Shown here: positions 60,539-64,000 of the stretch, in pieces | Layout of the letters: every line of letters begins with the position of its first letter | How positions within the stretch are numbered: the first letter of the stretch is position 1 | Assembly: GCA_973895155.1 (NCBI GenBank) | Contig: OZ316896.1 | Location: forward strand, 10,230,001-10,294,000 | DNA from: Marsupella aquatica | Taxonomy: Eukaryota; Marchantiophyta | DNA: 64,000 nt | Direction of reading: 5' to 3' | Notes under the pieces: generated by a model | What the model saw: only the letters and a program-made list of their open reading frames with translations | The model's database searches: none | Told to the model about the DNA's origin: nothing | Program-made: the position numbers and the translations under genes

Positions 60539-63244
60539 CCAACACAGTCTCTGATTTATTTGCTCAAGTAAAGGGCTTGAATTCAAATGGCAGGAAGGTA
60601 TGTGCAAGCCCCAGGACTCAACCTCACAGCCTTGGCGGTATGAGCATTCAGGGCAATAAGTCCCCAGAAGTGGGTTTATTAACAATGGCAGCCAGACTAG
60701 AGGGAACTCTAGGGTATAGAATTTTTGTTTTTCAGGACGCAAAGACTACAAACTTACTGAGATGAGAATAAATTAGTTAGAGGTACACTACAGACCATCA
60801 CTTGTAAGCAAATTTGTCAGGCGAAAATAACAACCAAAGGAGATGAGAACTTGTCACCCAAAGATAGGAGTGAGAGTGAGTGGTTAATTATATAACCAGT
60901 GTAGCCTGAGAACCCAGATTAAGTGATTGAGCTACACTCAGGTTTAACAAAGTACACTAGAGGTCCAACCTTCAAACATATGAGAAATCTCAGGTTTTGC
61001 AAACTACACTGTTCCTCGTAATTGATGATATGTAACAATTAGCATTACTAACATCTCGACTAACATTAATTTTGGTTAAAATGATCTTGAGTCCAAAGTA
61101 ACACTTATTGTTTTGGTTGTTCAGAATAGCTTTTTCCACTTTTGTTCAATTGCTAGAAAAAAATGGGTGATTTTGTGTAATTCTTGTGTAATTTTCAAAG
61201 CCAATTTTTTCCTCTATTTTCCCACTCTTGAGACCACAGTAACACCAATTCATGGGTAGAGCCCTAAATGTCTGCTCTCAAATTAGTGAGTAACACTACT
61301 TATGGTGAACAGTGTACAAGTTTTCACAATTTCACAGCTTTTGAAGGAGCTATCCTATGAGTCAGGTGGGACAGATTTGAAACCAAAAGTAGGAACAACA
61401 AACCTGCAAAGTATGACAGGAATGTAGAACTCTCTCTCTCTTCTCTGCTCATTCAACCTAATTGTTTGCTCTGGTCTTGCTTGCTGATCTTGTTCTTGAT
61501 CTAGAACACCTGTCCAAAAGTTTAATGTTGCAATGGAACAGACTTCCAGCAAGGAGGATGCAAGCAATGCAATGTTCAATAGCCAAGGAGTCTCAAAGCT
61601 TCAATAGTCAATGAAGGGTGGCTTTTGGCCAGAAACAAATGACCATAGCTTTTTCATAAGGATGTGTAAAAGTTTTTTCTCAAGCGTCTTTTTTCCTCCC
61701 TTTTTGCACTATCCTCTACAGTGACTTATGGTGGCATATGACCAACCTTTATAGAGTATGTTAGGAACTATGAATATGGTAGTCCATCAAATTTCAAGCT
61801 TTGACACCCTCTAATGAAACTGCGAGCAAGGTGGAAACGAAACTTAAGGCCAAAAACTACAACTCCAAAATTCAAAAGTTTACCACAATGCAGTTCTGTT
61901 TGTTTCCTACATGGAACAATACTCAAGTATGTGGAGCTCTGTCCAGCATGGACAAGTTTCTGAAGTTTCTTTGCAATATTGTGAATCAATATGTTTATGA
62001 GTGACGCATTTTGGGCAAAACTTGCTTGCCCAAAATGTATTTAAATTTCTTATTGAAGATTCCCAAGACAAGGAATTGAACCAGTGGTTTGCAAAAGTAT
62101 GTCATTTGCACACGGAAGCAAATGGCCTTGAAGAAGTAGTCAAATTAAGGGGGGTCCACGCCAGTCTCTACAGATTAGGTTCCCTCATGGCGTTGGTACG
62201 TTTATAGATGTCCAGGAAATTGCTAGATGCTGATAAATCAACAGTTGCACTGGAGGGTTGTTTGGGTCTCCGTAGGTGTAGTAGGAGACAAGCTTATTGT
62301 TTTTGAATTGAAGCGTGGCTAAGCCATAGCCAAAATGGAGATTGCTAAGGAAATCAAGCAACAAAATAATTATGATCGATAGACCCAAGGTAACCATGGA
62401 ATTTCATGATTAAATTCTGACTTTGGATTTCAGGCCAACTTCATTTTCCCCTGACAAATTAATATTTGAAACAAAATTGGCCACTTTAGGCTAAAATTGA
62501 CAAAAATTCATGTACAGAGCTACTTACTCTATTAAACCACACCTGCTGGATCATATATATAAAGGCCTTGAATACAGCTCATTCTATCTTGTGGTGAATG
62601 GATCCAGGGAGATCTGATAATCACAAATGGGTCACTCATTGTAGGGGGCAAGGAACAGTCAACTTGATGACCCCTAAATTTTCTATATCCAACTGCCTCA
62701 CCCAACAACAACCTGGTTCATAACATCCATTTTGGGGACTCCTCGTTTTGCTAGCAAACTCACTAGCCGTTTTGAGTCATAAAAAAACACAAAATATATA
62801 CAAGGCAACGGAAAGCAAAAGAAATTTTAAAACATTTAGTGTCTCGCTAACAAAATTCATGTTTGCTAGCACTATACAATACCTCACGATCACAAATTAA
62901 CTTATCGCACTGCCAAAAAGACAGGAGGGAGCGCCAAATCGGGAGACATGGTTCCAAAGGCAAAAAAACCCAATAAAGGGGGGAAGCAAAAGACCCAAGA
63001 AGACCAAAGAGGCCCAAGAAGTCAAGGAGTAACCTAGCAAATAAAATCAAAAGACAAAGGAGAAAACAACAAACAAACAACCCTACTGGGCTGTAAACTG
63101 AAAAGCGTGGGAGAACTAGATAAATAATATTCCTACGCACACCAGGGAATATCTCAATACATCTGAAAAACTGTGTAAGTTTTACACACTATTGTTTTTC
63201 CAGTTATTTGTTAAGTGTGGTGGGAAAATGTTAAATCGCCCTCA
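60539..63244. other. U3 end segment, non-coding
   Basis: Continues the unit after the Crypton and matches U2 25,415-25,510 and 31,570-34,210 in order, without copia-A and the solo LTR. I see no gene. The minus frame at 62,847-63,140 is Leu/Phe-rich with no recognised domain. Confidence 0.6.
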
Positions 63245-63660
63245 GATCCATTAGCACAAATTTTTGGGACGCTTGGGATGAGATACGAGTAGTCGCAGTG
63301 AAAGTGAACTTGCGAGCCCTGGCATTTGCTCCAGTTGACCGTTCACTCATTGGGTCTGTGGTACTTGGGCCACAGTTCCTCCAATATCTTCGGTTTCTTC
63401 CTTTGACCTTCCCTTCCTTTCTTCACGACAATCTACTTTGGTTGTAAAGATTATATAGGGATACAGGAGTAACAATTGTAATTTGCCTACGCCCACGATC
63501 TGTAGTGTGCAGGTTTCCCTGGCTCCTGGAATGGTACTCATTGTTGTGAACTTGCCAATCTTCCTTTTTCGGAAGCGCAGAGCTCATTTACTCAGTTCAC
63601 TACCTTGTCGTTGCTATCCCTCGATCCGTCGAAGAACCGACAGCTATAATTCGATGTCCA
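63245..63660 (+). pseudogene. Inverted copy of BRCA2 exon 15 region at end of U3
   Basis: Same arrangement as 34,214-34,630: WDAWDEIRVVAVKVNLRALA, then FAPVDRSLIGSV, a donor-like GTAC, and the following intron. It is the reverse complement of BRCA2 10,430-10,850. The frame through the exon piece is open, but the neighbouring exons are absent. Confidence 0.85.
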
Positions 63661-63974
63661 AGGTGCTGAATATTACGAGCACTGATCTACCGAGCCCGAT
63701 CAACCCTCCCAGTGCCACTGCATGTTAATTCATCATCATCCAGCGATTTTCTGGATTTCAACCATGAACACAAGGAGACTGAATCTACATTATATCACAT
63801 TCTTTCTAGATTCTAACCATGTCTGGAACCCTTCATTGAAGAACTTCACGGCCATCTGATTCGCTGTACAGATCATTTACTTCTGCCAAGAACGTACCGG
63901 TTCAATACCTTGCCTTGACCAGTACATATCTTTAATAAGGAATTAGTAAACTGTCCAATATATTGCAGTTCTCT

Positions 63975-64000
63975 GTGTTTTATCCGACCCAAAATGTAGG
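63975..64000. repeat. Start of a further duplication unit
   Basis: GTGTTTTATCCGACCCAAAA matches the first bases of U2 (19,286) and U3 (34,781). The tandem array therefore continues to the right of the window. Confidence 0.7.

Larger units (their letters stand above)
34781..63974. repeat. Tandem segmental duplication unit U3
   Basis: Second full unit, bounded by GCGTTTTATCCGACCC at 34,781 and the next unit at 63,975. Removing copia-B (16.83 kb with one TSD) and the Crypton insertion (about 3.7 kb) leaves about 8.65 kb, close to the 9.1 kb of U2. U2 and U3 share the exon 8-derived repeat and the inverted exon 15, so they stem from a common, already decayed unit. Confidence 0.85.

Overview
This is nuclear DNA of a land plant. 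It carries Ty1/copia retrotransposons primed by initiator tRNA-Met, genes with short GT-AG introns, and an intact plant-type BRCA2 gene. The mix of mobile elements (a Crypton, a DUF7869 element, copia) suggests a seedless plant such as a bryophyte or lycophyte rather than a crop, but that is inference. I saw no rRNA, tRNA or CRISPR array.

Layout. 1-4,128 is a decayed plus-strand copia element (copia-C), itself broken by a GC-rich insertion and small hAT-like MITEs, ending in an LTR. 4,129-9,850 is gene-poor and holds one solo LTR of the same family. 10,051-16,893 (minus) is a complete BRCA2 gene. I could place 17 exons whose phases join into one 1,318-residue frame with eight BRC-type repeats, the helical domain and three OB folds. 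From 19,286 on, the window is a tandem segmental duplication: unit U2 (19,286-34,780), unit U3 (34,781-63,974) and the first bases of a further unit at 63,975. Once later insertions are removed, both full units shrink to about 9 kb. Each carries a decayed copy of the BRCA2 exons plus an inverted copy of exon 15.

Insertions date the units. U2 took a full-length copia (copia-A, 25,520-31,563, TSD ATTCT) and a solo LTR (32,008-32,372, TSD AAATT). U3 took a minus-strand copia (copia-B, 39,580-56,406, TSD GTTGC) and a Crypton (about 56,825-60,538). Copia-B was then hit by a 297-bp MITE in its 5' LTR and, in its reverse-transcriptase region, by an 11.2-kb element.

The 11.2-kb element (40,833-52,054) is the main discovery. 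It has about 24-bp imperfect terminal inverted repeats and a 4-bp CATG duplication; removing it with one CATG restores the copia reading frame. It encodes two convergent genes: a roughly 1,072-residue fusion of a ParB-like domain with a beta-class amino DNA methyltransferase (plus strand), and an 896-residue DUF7869 protein that is the likely transposase (minus strand). Fifteen copies of a 36-39 bp palindrome with core GCGATACNNGTATCGC lie in its non-coding parts, including both introns of the methyltransferase gene, and I found none in confirmed exons. A self-modifying transposon whose ParB-methyltransferase acts at its own palindromic sites is the working hypothesis.
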